Assembly: GCF_002139935.1 (NCBI RefSeq)
Contig: NZ_CP015578.1
Coordinates: 806,001 to 870,000, forward strand
Origin: Campylobacter lanienae NCTC 13004
GTDB lineage: Bacteria > Campylobacterota > Campylobacteria > Campylobacterales > Campylobacteraceae
DNA: 64,000 bases
Reading direction: 5' to 3'
Under the pieces are notes generated by a model. That model ran no database searches. It was not told the DNA's origin and was given only the letters and a program-made list of their open reading frames with translations. Position 1 is the stretch's first letter; every line of letters starts with the position of its first letter. Both the position numbers and the translations under genes were made by a program. Positions 9,373 through 18,184 of the stretch are shown one piece after another.

Positions 9373-9402
9373 CTTAGCTTTATTAACAAAAAAGAGTAAT
9401 AT

Positions 9403-11448
9403 ATGGATAAATTATTAAATTCCCTAAATGAAAATCAAAAGATCGCCGCTACTCATATAGATGGGCCGATGCTTATCTTAGCCGGTGCTGGAAGCGGCAA
9501 GACCAAAACCATAACCACGAGATTAGCATATTTAATAGGTGAAGTCGGCATAGACCCATTAAACACTCTTACGCTTACATTTACCAACAAAGCCGCATCC
9601 ACAATGAAGCAAAGAGCGATGAGTATGCTAAATTCCAACGCCAATCCCCTACTTTGTACATTTCATAAATTTGGATTATTGTTTTTAAAATTTCATATAA
9701 ATGAGTTAAATAGAAGCAATAATTTTATAATAATAGATAGCGATGATAAGAAAAAGATCTTAAAAGAGATAGAGAGCGAAGTCCAAACCGCCATAGTAGC
9801 AAATGAGATATCAAAATACAAAAATATGCTTTTAAGTGTTGAAGCTGTGATGGATAGCTCTAAATTAAATGCTCAATACACAAAGACAAATTACGAAAAA
9901 ATAGCCAAAGCTTATAAATTATATGAAGAGTATTTAAAGAGCAATAACTTAGTTGATTTTGATGATCTTTTATGCTTGACTTATAATATTTTGGCTAAAA
10001 ATCCAGATTTGAGCGATCAAATTTCAGATAGATATAAGTATATAATGGTAGATGAGTATCAAGATACAAATGATTTACAATACAAATTACTTCGCCAGCT
10101 TTGCTATAATCACCAAAATTTAGTTGTCGTAGGCGATGATGATCAAAGCATATATGGATGGAGAGGTGCAAGGATAGAAAATATCTTGAATTTCAAAGAT
10201 CAATTTAGTAGCGTCAAACTAATCAAATTAGAGACTAATTACCGCTCTACTCCATCTATACTAAATGCCGCTAATGAGCTAATAGATCACAATAGAACAA
10301 GGCTTGGCAAGAGACTAGTCAGCCAATTAGCAGATGAAAATCCTATAGAAATTTTAGAACATAGTGATGAAAATGCTGAAGCTAAAAACATCGCTACAAA
10401 GATAAATAAACTCCTATCAAGTGGCGTATCGGCTAATGAAATTGCTATTTTATATAGAGTTAATGCTCTATCAAGAAGCTTAGAAGATGGGTTAAACAAA
10501 GCTAGAATTCCATATAAAATGGTAGGCGGAGTCAAATTCTATGAAAGGGCTGAAATCAAAGATATTATAAGCTATTTAAGGCTGATTTTAAACCCAAATG
10601 ATGACTTCTCTCTAACTCGCATTATCAATCGCCCAAAACGGGGTCTAGGCAAGGTGAGTCTAGCTAAATTAGAGAAATTTGCCTTTGATAGCAAAACTTC
10701 TTTATATAATGCGATATATATTGCTGGTGAAGATGTATTGAGCAAGAAATTAAGCCAAACATTAATTGAACTAGCAAACAATATAAAAGAGCTATCAACT
10801 CTAGCACCATACGATTTGATAAGTAGATTTGACTCTATATTTAGGATAAAGGCATATTATGAGAGTCTGCCTGATGGAGCTGAGAGAGTTATAAATATTG
10901 ATGAATTTTATGCTTTATTAAAAGATCATATATTAAATACGGAGAATTTCGATTTAGAAGAGTTTTTAAATGAGCTTGCGCTTGAGAGCGAACAAGATAG
11001 AATTAGCGATGATGCTATATCTATTATGAGCGTCCATGCTAGTAAAGGGCTTGAGTTTGAGCATCTATTTGTAATTGGGCTTGAAGAGGGATTTTTCCCG
11101 CTTCTTGGCGATGGAAGCGATATAGAAGAAGAGAGACGCCTAGCGTATGTAGCCATCACTAGGGCTAAAAGGGGATTAAATTTATCATACTCAAATTCAC
11201 GGTTTTACAAAGGCCAAAGATCAAGGCTAAATAGATCAAGATTTCTAAGTGAAGCTGGTCTTTGCGAAGGCTCTTTAAAGATAGAGAACCAAAATGAGTT
11301 TAAAAAAGGCGATCTAATCAAGCATAAAATTTTTGGTATCGGACGAGTTGTAGAGGTGGCTAAAATCAAAAATGAATTTAAACTAAAAATAAATTTTGGT
11401 GGAAATATCAAAGATATTATCTCATCTTTTGTAGAGAAGGTTATATGA
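9403..11448 (+). CDS. uvrD: UvrD/Rep-type superfamily 1 ATP-dependent DNA helicase
   Basis: 3'-5' DNA helicase of superfamily 1A, acting in repair or replication restart. Seen: Walker A AGAGSGKT (27-34), motif Ia TFTNKAASTMK, motif II DEYQDTN, motif III VVGDDDQSIYGWRGA, motif IV ETNYRST, motif V MSVHASKGLEFEHLFVIG and motif VI EERRLAYVAITRAK. At 681 residues it is of normal UvrD/Rep length. I cannot decide between Rep-like and UvrD-like roles from the sequence. It overlaps truB by 4 bases. Confidence 0.93.
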   Translation: MDKLLNSLNENQKIAATHIDGPMLILAGAGSGKTKTITTRLAYLIGEVGIDPLNTLTLTFTNKAASTMKQRAMSMLNSNANPLLCTFHKFGLLFLKFHINELNRSNNFIIIDSDDKKKILKEIESEVQTAIVANEISKYKNMLLSVEAVMDSSKLNAQYTKTNYEKIAKAYKLYEEYLKSNNLVDFDDLLCLTYNILAKNPDLSDQISDRYKYIMVDEYQDTNDLQYKLLRQLCYNHQNLVVVGDDDQSIYGWRGARIENILNFKDQFSSVKLIKLETNYRSTPSILNAANELIDHNRTRLGKRLVSQLADENPIEILEHSDENAEAKNIATKINKLLSSGVSANEIAILYRVNALSRSLEDGLNKARIPYKMVGGVKFYERAEIKDIISYLRLILNPNDDFSLTRIINRPKRGLGKVSLAKLEKFAFDSKTSLYNAIYIAGEDVLSKKLSQTLIELANNIKELSTLAPYDLISRFDSIFRIKAYYESLPDGAERVINIDEFYALLKDHILNTENFDLEEFLNELALESEQDRISDDAISIMSVHASKGLEFEHLFVIGLEEGFFPLLGDGSDIEEERRLAYVAITRAKRGLNLSYSNSRFYKGQRSRLNRSRFLSEAGLCEGSLKIENQNEFKKGDLIKHKIFGIGRVVEVAKIKNEFKLKINFGGNIKDIISSFVEKVI

Positions 11449-12272
11449 ATAGGCTATTTGTAGCGTATAAGCCAAAAGGTATGGTATCAAACCACTTTTT
11501 AAGCAGACTTAAACGAAAATATGGAGTCAAAAAGGCTGGATTTTCTGGGATTTTAGATCCATTTGCGAGTGGATGCTTGATTGTGGCATTTGGGGCATAT
11601 ACAAGGCTATTTAACTATCTTAAAATTGAGCCTAAGGTATATAGAGCCACGCTCTGGCTGGGGGCTAGCTCACCTAGCTTTGATAACCAAAATATCACAC
11701 AAATTCAAAACACAAAAGCCCTAGATGAAGCCAAAATCAAAGATGAATTAAATAGATTAAAAGGTCAAATCACCTACACGCCACCAAAATTTAGCGCCAA
11801 AAAAGTTGAAGGCAAAAGAGCTTATGAGTTAGCTAGAATGGGTAGGGAATTTGAGCTAAAAGAGTGTGAGATGGAGATATTTGATGTGAAATTTATCCAC
11901 TACTCTCATCCATTTTTAACCTTTGAGATTAAGGTTTCAGCTGGGTCATATATAAGGTCTTATGCTCAAATTTTATCACAAAATTTAGGCCAAATCGGCA
12001 CTCTAAGTGCTCTTGAGAGAGTTAGCGAAGGTGAGTTTGAGTTTAAAAACGAAACACCACTTGATCCACTAAAATATCTAAATTTAACCAAAAATAGCTA
12101 TAAAGGTGATATATTTGATATAATTTTAGGCAAAAAACTAAAAGCCACCGATTTTATATCTAGTAGCGATGGAGAGTATGTGATAGAGTATGATGGTGCT
12201 TTTAGCATAATTAAAATAGAAAATCAAGAAGTAAAATATATGATAAATAGGATGGAAAAATGCTTATATTAA
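11445..12272 (+). CDS. truB: tRNA pseudouridine(55) synthase
   Basis: Makes pseudouridine 55 in the T-loop of tRNAs. The opening VAYKPKGMVSNHFL and the catalytic loop GFSGILDPFASGCLIVAFG (catalytic D38) are typical TruB, as is PPKFSAKKVEGKRAYELAR with the RAYE element. 275 residues, slightly short, with a small C-terminal part in place of a full PUA domain. It overlaps the upstream helicase by 4 bases and csrA by 13. Confidence 0.95.
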   Translation: MNRLFVAYKPKGMVSNHFLSRLKRKYGVKKAGFSGILDPFASGCLIVAFGAYTRLFNYLKIEPKVYRATLWLGASSPSFDNQNITQIQNTKALDEAKIKDELNRLKGQITYTPPKFSAKKVEGKRAYELARMGREFELKECEMEIFDVKFIHYSHPFLTFEIKVSAGSYIRSYAQILSQNLGQIGTLSALERVSEGEFEFKNETPLDPLKYLNLTKNSYKGDIFDIILGKKLKATDFISSSDGEYVIEYDGAFSIIKIENQEVKYMINRMEKCLY

Positions 12273-12487
12273 CAAGACGAGCCTCAGAGTCAATACAGAT
12301 TGGTGATGATATAGAGATAAAAATTCTCAACACCACAAACCAAACTGTAAAAATAGCAATTGAAGCCCCAAAAGATATCTTAATTTTAAGAAAAGAGCTA
12401 GTAAAAGAAGTAGCTGATAATAACGCAGCAGCCAGCACACCAAAGCAAAATTTACTAGATCTTTTGGCTAAAAAGATATTTAAATGA
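12260..12487 (+). CDS. csrA: Carbon storage regulator, RNA-binding protein
   Basis: Post-transcriptional regulator that binds GGA-containing leader RNAs; in Campylobacter it controls flagellin translation and is itself held by FliW. 75 residues. Seen: MLILTRRASESIQIGDDIEIKI, the strand-loop-strand core, and PKDILILRKEL containing the RNA-contacting arginine near residue 44. There is a longer tail (KEVADNNAAASTPKQ and beyond) than in E. coli CsrA. Its start lies inside truB and its stop overlaps ispE by 4 bases, so translation is coupled. Confidence 0.97.
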   Translation: MLILTRRASESIQIGDDIEIKILNTTNQTVKIAIEAPKDILILRKELVKEVADNNAAASTPKQNLLDLLAKKIFK

Positions 12488-13224
12488 AAAGCTTTGCTAA
12501 GTTAAATATCTTTTTAAAAATTGTTGGATTTCGTGGTCAATATCATGAGCTTAAATCTAGATTTATTCTCTATAAAGAGCTTTACGATGAGATAGACTTG
12601 GTGAGCAGAATTAGCGATGGACTCATAATCGATAACCCATTTAGTGATAATATAATTTTCAAAGCTTATAGTCAAATATCAAATTTGGGTTTTGCTAATG
12701 AGCTTGATGAGTATTTTAAAGCTAATCAAGTAAAACTAACCAAAAATATCCCAATTGGCGGTGGTTTAGGTGGCGGAAGTAGCAATGCTGCGGCCTTTTT
12801 ACACTTAGTAAATGAGAGATTGAATTTAAATATCTCTAATGATAAATTGATTAAAATCGCTCACAATATCGGAGCGGATGTGGCGTTTTTTCTAAGTGGA
12901 TTTGACGCTGCTAATGTAAGTGGAATTGGCGAGATTGTCGAGCCTTTTGATGATGAAATTCCAAATTTAGAACTCATTACAAGCCCTATTTTCTGCTCTA
13001 CTCCAAAGGTATTTGCGCAATATAGAGCTGAATTTAAGGAATTTGATATGGATTTAGCTAATAGGCTTTGGGGGTTAAAAAGTAGTGAAATTTTAAATAA
13101 TTATAAAAATAGCGATTTAAATGATCTATTAAAACCTTGCCAAACTCTATATAGTGAGCTAAAAATATCAGATAATGAGTTTCTAAGTGGGAGCGGAAGT
13201 AGCAAATTTAAACTAAAAATTTAA
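12484..13224 (+). CDS. ispE: 4-diphosphocytidyl-2-C-methyl-D-erythritol kinase
   Basis: GHMP-family kinase of the non-mevalonate isoprenoid pathway. Seen: KLNIFLKIVGFRGQYHEL at the N-terminus, the ATP loop PIGGGLGGGSSNAAAFL (about 92-108), and the C-terminal GHMP motif FLSGSGSSKFKLKI. At 246 residues it is short for the family: the protein stops directly after motif III, losing the last helices seen in E. coli IspE. The stop is clean and the following gene begins 43 bases later, so this looks natural rather than a frameshift. Confidence 0.93.
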   Translation: MKSFAKLNIFLKIVGFRGQYHELKSRFILYKELYDEIDLVSRISDGLIIDNPFSDNIIFKAYSQISNLGFANELDEYFKANQVKLTKNIPIGGGLGGGSSNAAAFLHLVNERLNLNISNDKLIKIAHNIGADVAFFLSGFDAANVSGIGEIVEPFDDEIPNLELITSPIFCSTPKVFAQYRAEFKEFDMDLANRLWGLKSSEILNNYKNSDLNDLLKPCQTLYSELKISDNEFLSGSGSSKFKLKI

Positions 13225-13267
13225 TATAAAAAAGTAAAATATATAAACTCAAATTTAAAGGAAAAAT

Positions 13268-13711
13268 ATGAAAGTACTACTAATAAAAGATGTCAAAGGT
13301 CTAGGCAAGGCCGGAGAGGTAAAAGATGTAAAAGATGGCTATGGCAATAATTTTTTAATAGGCAAAGGATATGCTAAGGCTGCCACAGACGCTGTTTTAA
13401 GGCAGTGGGAAGCCGCTAAGAGAAATGAAGCCCAAATTAAAGAATATGAGATTAGCCAAAATGAGAAGTTAAAAGATGAGTTAGCTGGGGTTAAAATCAC
13501 TATAAAAACAAAATTAGGCGCCAATGGAAGCCCATTTGGTAGCATTACCAAAGATGAGATAGCAAAAGCATTAAAAGAGCAAAAAGGCTATGAAATAGAC
13601 AAAAAATCCCTAGAATGTGATAATATCAAATCACTTGGTGAGCATGAAATTTCAGTAAAATTAACCCATCAAATTCACGCTAAATTTAAGATTGAAATAG
13701 TAGGTGAGTAA
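13268..13711 (+). CDS. rplI: 50S ribosomal protein L9
   Basis: Large-subunit protein with an N-terminal RNA-binding domain ([17 protein letters not shown], then [19 protein letters not shown]), a long connecting helix rich in Lys and Glu (about 40-75), and a C-terminal domain with [20 protein letters not shown]. 147 residues, standard length. AAAGGAAAA lies before the ATG. Its last base is the first base of the hslV ATG, so L9 and the HslUV protease are coupled; it is not in an rpsF-rpsR context here. Confidence 0.97.
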   Translation: MKVLLIKDVKGLGKAGEVKDVKDGYGNNFLIGKGYAKAATDAVLRQWEAAKRNEAQIKEYEISQNEKLKDELAGVKITIKTKLGANGSPFGSITKDEIAKALKEQKGYEIDKKSLECDNIKSLGEHEISVKLTHQIHAKFKIEIVGE

Positions 13712-14247
13712 TGTTTCATGCGACAACGATATTGGCTTACAGGGGCGATGATGCCGCAGTTATAGGTGGTGATGGTCAAGTAAGCTTTGGTTCTACAATT
13801 TTAAAAGGCAATGCTGTTAAGATAAGAAAGCTATATGGCGGGAAAATTTTAGCCGGATTTGCTGGTTCTACTGCTGATGCGTTTAATCTTTTTGATATGT
13901 TTGAGAGAATTTTGGATGGGGTTAAGGGTGATCTGTTAAAAGCTGTTATTGAATTTAGCAAAGAGTGGCGAAAAGATAAGGTTTTAAGAAAACTTGAAGC
14001 TATGATGCTAGTATTAAATAGGGAGCATATATTTTTGCTTAGTGGTAATGGCGATGTAGTTGAGCCAGAAGATGGCAAGATAGCTGCTATCGGAAGTGGT
14101 GGAAACTACGCACTTTCAGCTGCTAGAGCATTGGATAAATTTGGCTCACTTGATAGTGAAGAGCTAGTAAAACAGAGCCTTAAAATAGCCGGAGAGATAT
14201 GTATCTATACAAACACAAATATAAAAACTTATAAATTAACGGATTAG
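13711..14247 (+). CDS. hslV: ATP-dependent protease subunit HslV (ClpQ)
   Basis: Proteolytic subunit of the HslUV (ClpYQ) complex, a proteasome-related N-terminal threonine peptidase. The protein begins [14 protein letters not shown], so the nucleophile should be T5, exposed by removing a short MFHA leader; E. coli HslV has T1 right after Met. Also visible are GGDGQVSFG and the core [20 protein letters not shown], with K and G positions of the active site. 178 residues, usual length. hslU follows after 2 bases. Confidence 0.96.
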   Translation: MFHATTILAYRGDDAAVIGGDGQVSFGSTILKGNAVKIRKLYGGKILAGFAGSTADAFNLFDMFERILDGVKGDLLKAVIEFSKEWRKDKVLRKLEAMMLVLNREHIFLLSGNGDVVEPEDGKIAAIGSGGNYALSAARALDKFGSLDSEELVKQSLKIAGEICIYTNTNIKTYKLTD

Positions 14248-14249
14248 AG

Positions 14250-15572
14250 ATGAATTTAACACCAAAAGATATAGTAAAATTTTTAGATGATTATGTAATT
14301 GGTCAAAATGATGCTAAAAAGGTTATCGCTATTGCGCTTCGTAATCGCTATAGGCGTATGCAATTACCAAGCAATATCCAAGATGATATAGTGCCTAAAA
14401 ATATCTTAATGATAGGCTCAACCGGTGTTGGCAAAACTGAGATCGCAAGACGCCTTTCAAAACTATTTGGGTTGCCTTTTATCAAAGTCGAAGCTAGTAA
14501 ATATACAGAAGTTGGCTTTGTAGGTAGAGATGTAGAGTCGATGATAAGAGACTTAGCGATGGCGGCGCTAAATTTAGTCAAGCAAGAGCATAGAGAGAAA
14601 AATAGTGATAAAATAGAAGAGTATATAGAAAAGAGAATTCTAGAAAAGCTCCTTCCACCGCTACCAAATGGCGCAACTGATGAGAAAAAAGAGCAGTATG
14701 AAATCAGCTATGAGAAGATGAAACAAAAGCTAAGAGATGGCAAACTTGATGACCTTACAATCGAGATTGAAGTAGATCAATCGAGCTTTGAAGCTGGGGC
14801 GAATTTGCCACCTGATATGGCAGCTATGCAAGAGAGCTTTATCAAAGTTATAGGTATCACAAATAAAAAAGTAAAAAAAGAGCTAAAAGTAAAAGATGCC
14901 AAAGAGAGTCTAAAAAACGAAGCTAGTGAAAAAATCTTAGATATGGATAGTATCAAATCAGAAGCCCTAAAAAGAGCGCAAAATGAGGGAATTATATTTA
15001 TCGATGAGATTGACAAAGTAGCTGTGAGTAGCTCAAGCTCAACACGCCAAGACCCTAGCAAAGAAGGAGTCCAAAGAGATCTATTGCCTATTGTAGAAGG
15101 TAGCGATGTAACAACCAAATTTGGCACTATAAAGACAGATCATATACTATTTATCGCTGCTGGGGCGTTTCATATCTCTAAGCCAAGCGATCTAATCCCT
15201 GAATTACAAGGTAGATTTCCACTTCGTGTAAGCTTAGATAGTTTGGATGAAAATGCCCTATATGAGATCTTAACCAAGCCTAAAAATTCACTTTTAAATC
15301 AATATAAAGCACTTTTAAGCGTAGAAGAAGTTGATCTTGAATTTAGCGATGATGCTCTTAGACAGATAGCCAAATTAACACAAAACACCAACCAAAAAGT
15401 CGAAGATATCGGCGCTAGAAGACTACACACGGTTATTGAGAAGCTACTTGAGGATATTAGCTTTGATGCTGATAATTATAAGGGGCAAAAATTTATAGTA
15501 ACTAAAGAGTTAGTAGATGAAAAATTAGGTGAAATTTGTCAAGACGAAGATAGAGCAAAGTATATACTATGA
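14250..15572 (+). CDS. hslU: ATP-dependent protease ATPase subunit HslU (ClpY)
   Basis: AAA+ unfoldase that feeds substrates into HslV. Seen: Walker A GSTGVGKTEIARRL, KVEASKYTEVGFVGRDVESM (pore motif GFVG near residues 89-92), a charged I-domain insertion (about 110-240), Walker B EGIIFIDEIDK, and the C-terminal sensor-2 GARRLHTVIEKLLED. The C-terminus ends AKYIL, the type of hydrophobic tail that inserts into HslV. 440 residues is typical. It overlaps era by 4 bases. Confidence 0.97.
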   Translation: MNLTPKDIVKFLDDYVIGQNDAKKVIAIALRNRYRRMQLPSNIQDDIVPKNILMIGSTGVGKTEIARRLSKLFGLPFIKVEASKYTEVGFVGRDVESMIRDLAMAALNLVKQEHREKNSDKIEEYIEKRILEKLLPPLPNGATDEKKEQYEISYEKMKQKLRDGKLDDLTIEIEVDQSSFEAGANLPPDMAAMQESFIKVIGITNKKVKKELKVKDAKESLKNEASEKILDMDSIKSEALKRAQNEGIIFIDEIDKVAVSSSSSTRQDPSKEGVQRDLLPIVEGSDVTTKFGTIKTDHILFIAAGAFHISKPSDLIPELQGRFPLRVSLDSLDENALYEILTKPKNSLLNQYKALLSVEEVDLEFSDDALRQIAKLTQNTNQKVEDIGARRLHTVIEKLLEDISFDADNYKGQKFIVTKELVDEKLGEICQDEDRAKYIL

Positions 15573-16444
15573 GAAGCGGGTTTATAACCTTAATAGGCAG
15601 GACAAATGCCGGCAAAAGCAGTCTTTTAAACTACTTGCTAGATCATAAAATTTCTATGGTATCGCACAAGCAAAATGCCACTAGGCGTAAAATTTTAGGC
15701 ATTGTGATGCATGATGATAATCAAGCGATATTTATAGATACGCCTGGACTACACGATAGTAGCAAGGCGTTAAATAAATTTATGATACAAAGTGCTATAA
15801 AATCACTAGGTGATGCGGATGTTGTTGTCTTTGTAGCAAGCGTGTTTGATAGCGTGGAAAATTATGAAAAATTCTTAAATTTAAATAGCCCCCTACCCCA
15901 TATAATCACACTAACTAAAATAGATGAAGTTAGCCAAGATAAGCTATTTAAAAAACTAAATGAGTATCAAAAATACTCAAATAATTTTCAAGCCATCATC
16001 CCAATCACAATCAAAAAACAAGCTTACAAAAAGATCTTTTTAGACGCTCTTATACCGCTTTTGCCTGAGCATCCACACTACTATGATCCTGAGTTTATCA
16101 CCACAACAAATGAAAAAGATATATATAGAGATTTTATCTTAGAAGCGATATTTGAGTGCGTAAGCCAGGAGATTCCATATAGCTCTGATGCCATAATATC
16201 AAAGGTAAAACAGAGCGATATCTTAGAAATTCAAGCCAAAATAGTAACCGATAACGCTCATCACAAAGCTATTTTAATAGGTAAAAATGGAGCCACAATC
16301 AAGCGTATAGGCATCGTAGCTCGTAAAATCATAAGCAAATTTAGCAATCAAAAGGTCTTTATAAAATTAAGCGTAGAGGTGGATAAAAACTGGCACACAA
16401 ATGAAAATAGCATTAAAAAATATTTAGATATAAAAGGTAATTAA
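15569..16444 (+). CDS. era: GTPase Era
   Basis: Essential GTPase that binds 16S rRNA near its 3' end and helps 30S assembly. Seen: G1 GRTNAGKSSLLN, G2 region with NATRRKILG, G3 DTPGLH, G4 TKID, and a C-terminal KH domain with AILIGKNGATIKRIG (about 235-249). 291 residues, normal. It sits between hslU (4-base overlap) and ribB (directly adjoining). Confidence 0.96.
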   Translation: MRSGFITLIGRTNAGKSSLLNYLLDHKISMVSHKQNATRRKILGIVMHDDNQAIFIDTPGLHDSSKALNKFMIQSAIKSLGDADVVVFVASVFDSVENYEKFLNLNSPLPHIITLTKIDEVSQDKLFKKLNEYQKYSNNFQAIIPITIKKQAYKKIFLDALIPLLPEHPHYYDPEFITTTNEKDIYRDFILEAIFECVSQEIPYSSDAIISKVKQSDILEIQAKIVTDNAHHKAILIGKNGATIKRIGIVARKIISKFSNQKVFIKLSVEVDKNWHTNENSIKKYLDIKGN

Positions 16445-17461
16445 ATGTCATTTAATAGAGTTTTACAAGCCATAGAAGATATAAAAAGTGGCAAAATGAT
16501 AGTTATGGTAGATGATGAAGATAGAGAAAACGAAGGTGATATCGTCTTTTCAGCAGCATTTAGTGATGTCCAAAAGGTAAATTTCATGATTACTCACGCT
16601 AGAGGCGTTGTATGTACGCCACTTAGCAAAGAATTAGCTGATAAATTCGAATTATATCCGATGGTTGGGGCCAATACTAGCTCTCATGAGACAGCATTTA
16701 CAATAAGCATTGACGCTAAAAAAGCCACAACTGGAGTTAGCGCATATGAAAGAGATATGACAATCAAAATGCTAGTTGATGGCTCTACAAAGGCTAGTGA
16801 TTTTGTAAGGCCTGGGCATATATTTCCCCTCATTGCCAAAAGTGGCGGTGTGCTAGAGAGAACTGGGCATACTGAAGGAAGCATAGATTTATGCAAGTTA
16901 GCTGGATTAGCCCCTGTGTCTGTGATTTGCGAAATAGTAAATGATGATGGGACAATGGCTAGGCGTGATGATTTGGAGAAATTTTGCGATAAATTTGGAT
17001 TAAATATGGTTAGTATCGCCGAAATAATTGAGTATAGATTACACCACGAAAAATTAATTAGCGTTAGTAATCTTGGTAGATCACAAATCGCTGGTAAAAA
17101 TGCCGACAAATACAGCATTACAGATCACTTAGGCAATACTCATTATGCGTTTATTTTTAACAAAATAGAGCCAATAACAAATGTGAAATTTCACAAGATA
17201 AAAGATGATATTGAGCTATTAAATTCTCATAAATTTGATGAGTTTGTCTCTCATATTGAATTGCTCGATCAAAAAGGCGGAATATTGATATTCTTAGCCG
17301 GTAAAGAAGATGATAGCAATCTAATCAAAAATTATGGCATAGGCGCACAAATCTTAAAATACTTCGGCGCTAGCGATATCAAAATCCTAAGCTCAAGCGA
17401 ATTTAAAGAATTTGTAGCTATTAAAGGCTTTGGGCTTAATATTATCAATCAAAAGAGCTAA
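16445..17461 (+). CDS. ribB: 3,4-dihydroxy-2-butanone 4-phosphate synthase with degenerate GTP cyclohydrolase II-like C-terminus
   Basis: Makes the four-carbon precursor of riboflavin from ribulose 5-phosphate. The N-terminal domain (about 1-200) is intact: DDEDRENEGDIVFSA (acidic metal site, about 23-37), HARGVVCTPL, RPGHIFPLIA and RTGHTEGSIDLCKLAG. The C-terminal 130 residues sit where GTP cyclohydrolase II would be in RibBA, but the zinc-binding cysteines and the GDxxxSxRC-type loop are missing. This matches the RibBX type of fusion, in which the second domain has lost cyclohydrolase activity. A separate RibA is therefore expected elsewhere. The stop codon lies inside a terminator-like hairpin. 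Confidence 0.92.
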   Translation: MSFNRVLQAIEDIKSGKMIVMVDDEDRENEGDIVFSAAFSDVQKVNFMITHARGVVCTPLSKELADKFELYPMVGANTSSHETAFTISIDAKKATTGVSAYERDMTIKMLVDGSTKASDFVRPGHIFPLIAKSGGVLERTGHTEGSIDLCKLAGLAPVSVICEIVNDDGTMARRDDLEKFCDKFGLNMVSIAEIIEYRLHHEKLISVSNLGRSQIAGKNADKYSITDHLGNTHYAFIFNKIEPITNVKFHKIKDDIELLNSHKFDEFVSHIELLDQKGGILIFLAGKEDDSNLIKNYGIGAQILKYFGASDIKILSSSEFKEFVAIKGFGLNIINQKS

Positions 17462-17471
17462 TTGCTCTTTT
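17451..17471 (+). terminator. Terminator-like hairpin at the end of ribB
   Basis: AAAAGAGC (17451-17458), loop TAATT, GCTCTTTT (17464-17471): a perfect 8-bp stem with an A-tract and T-tract. The ribB TAA is in the loop. It closes the uvrD-to-ribB run. Confidence 0.65.
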
Positions 17472-17630
17472 GGCTGTTAGGTTTATTGAATTTGAGCTAT
17501 TTTACCATTTTTATCACGAAATAATATAATATAAATTTCATGTCAAAATCACAAAATACCGCCATAAAACTCTAAAACCACAAATTCTGTGATACAGCGC
17601 CAAGCCCTACCCCAAAACCCAAATTTGATC

Positions 17631-17670
17631 CCAAAACACAAATCTCACCCATAAAACACAAATCTCACCC
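17631..17670. repeat. Two tandem copies of a 20-bp unit
   Basis: Units 17631-17650 and 17651-17670 share the same 18 bases (AAAACACAAATCTCACCC at 17633 and 17653), differing only in their first two bases. A degenerate third copy begins at 17671. The period of 20 is not a multiple of three, which argues against a coding repeat. Confidence 0.85.
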
Positions 17671-18041
17671 CAAAGCACAAAATTTAGCAAGCAAATTTCA
17701 TATCCAAATGCCAATTTTTTTACTATTAAGCTCCGAATTTCACCGCAAAAACTCAAATCTACACAGCTTTGATACAATCCCGCATCAAATCTCGCCAATC
17801 CCTCCCGCTATAAACCTTAAAATCAAACCAAAAAAAACCAAATTTTACCCCAAAATACCAAATCCAAAAGCAAGGCTCCAACGCAGCATAGAGAGATCCG
17901 CAGCTTAAGAATTTAGCAGAGTTCGCACCCTCACCTTTTTTTACCTTAGGCAATCTTGGCTAATATATTTCAAATTTAATCTATAATTTTGCTATGATTA
18001 CGCGGTTTTGGATTTTAAAGTACGTATTTGCCCCGCCTCCA

Positions 18042-18113
18042 AAATCCTAAAAGAAATCCTAAAAGAAATCCTAAAAGAAATCCTAAAAGAAATCCTAAAA
18101 GAAATCCTAAAAA
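18042..18113. repeat. Six-copy 12-bp tandem repeat (candidate VNTR)
   Basis: Unit AAATCCTAAAAG is repeated five times exactly, with a sixth copy differing in the last base. The perfect copies suggest recent expansion by slippage, so copy number is likely to vary between strains. It lies 72 bases past the 3' end of the pseudouridine synthase gene, in non-coding DNA. Confidence 0.92.
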
Positions 18114-18184
18114 AGCTAAATTTAATATTCAATCACACAAATTCAGAGCTTCTTAACCTTTAAATTTATTAAAATCATTAAATA

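Larger units (their letters stand above)
17462..18184. other. Gene-free, strand-asymmetric intergenic region with tandem repeats
   Basis: About 720 bases between convergent ribB and the pseudouridine synthase gene with no credible coding sequence. Over 17581-17880 I count 93 C against 21 G on the plus strand, a skew unlike the flanking genes. Short open frames on either strand here translate into W/F-rich or P/K-rich low-complexity peptides without ribosome-binding sites. The region holds a 20-bp direct repeat (17631-17670), a TATAAT at 17982-17987 and a six-copy 12-bp tandem repeat (18042-18113). It may be decayed sequence or a dispersed repeat. Confidence 0.7.

Noticed and set aside
12484-13224. 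ispE as a truncated pseudogene
   Set aside because: All three GHMP motifs are present and the stop is directly after the last; short IspE forms exist in this order.
17607-17953. Short minus- and plus-strand open frames in the skewed gap
   Set aside because: W/F-rich or P/K-rich low-complexity products, no ribosome-binding sites, mutually overlapping; they follow from the base skew.
18028-18156. Open frame with repeated Asn-Pro-Lys-Arg over the 12-bp repeat
   Set aside because: Only a TTG could start it, there is no ribosome-binding site, and the repeats are explained as non-coding slippage.
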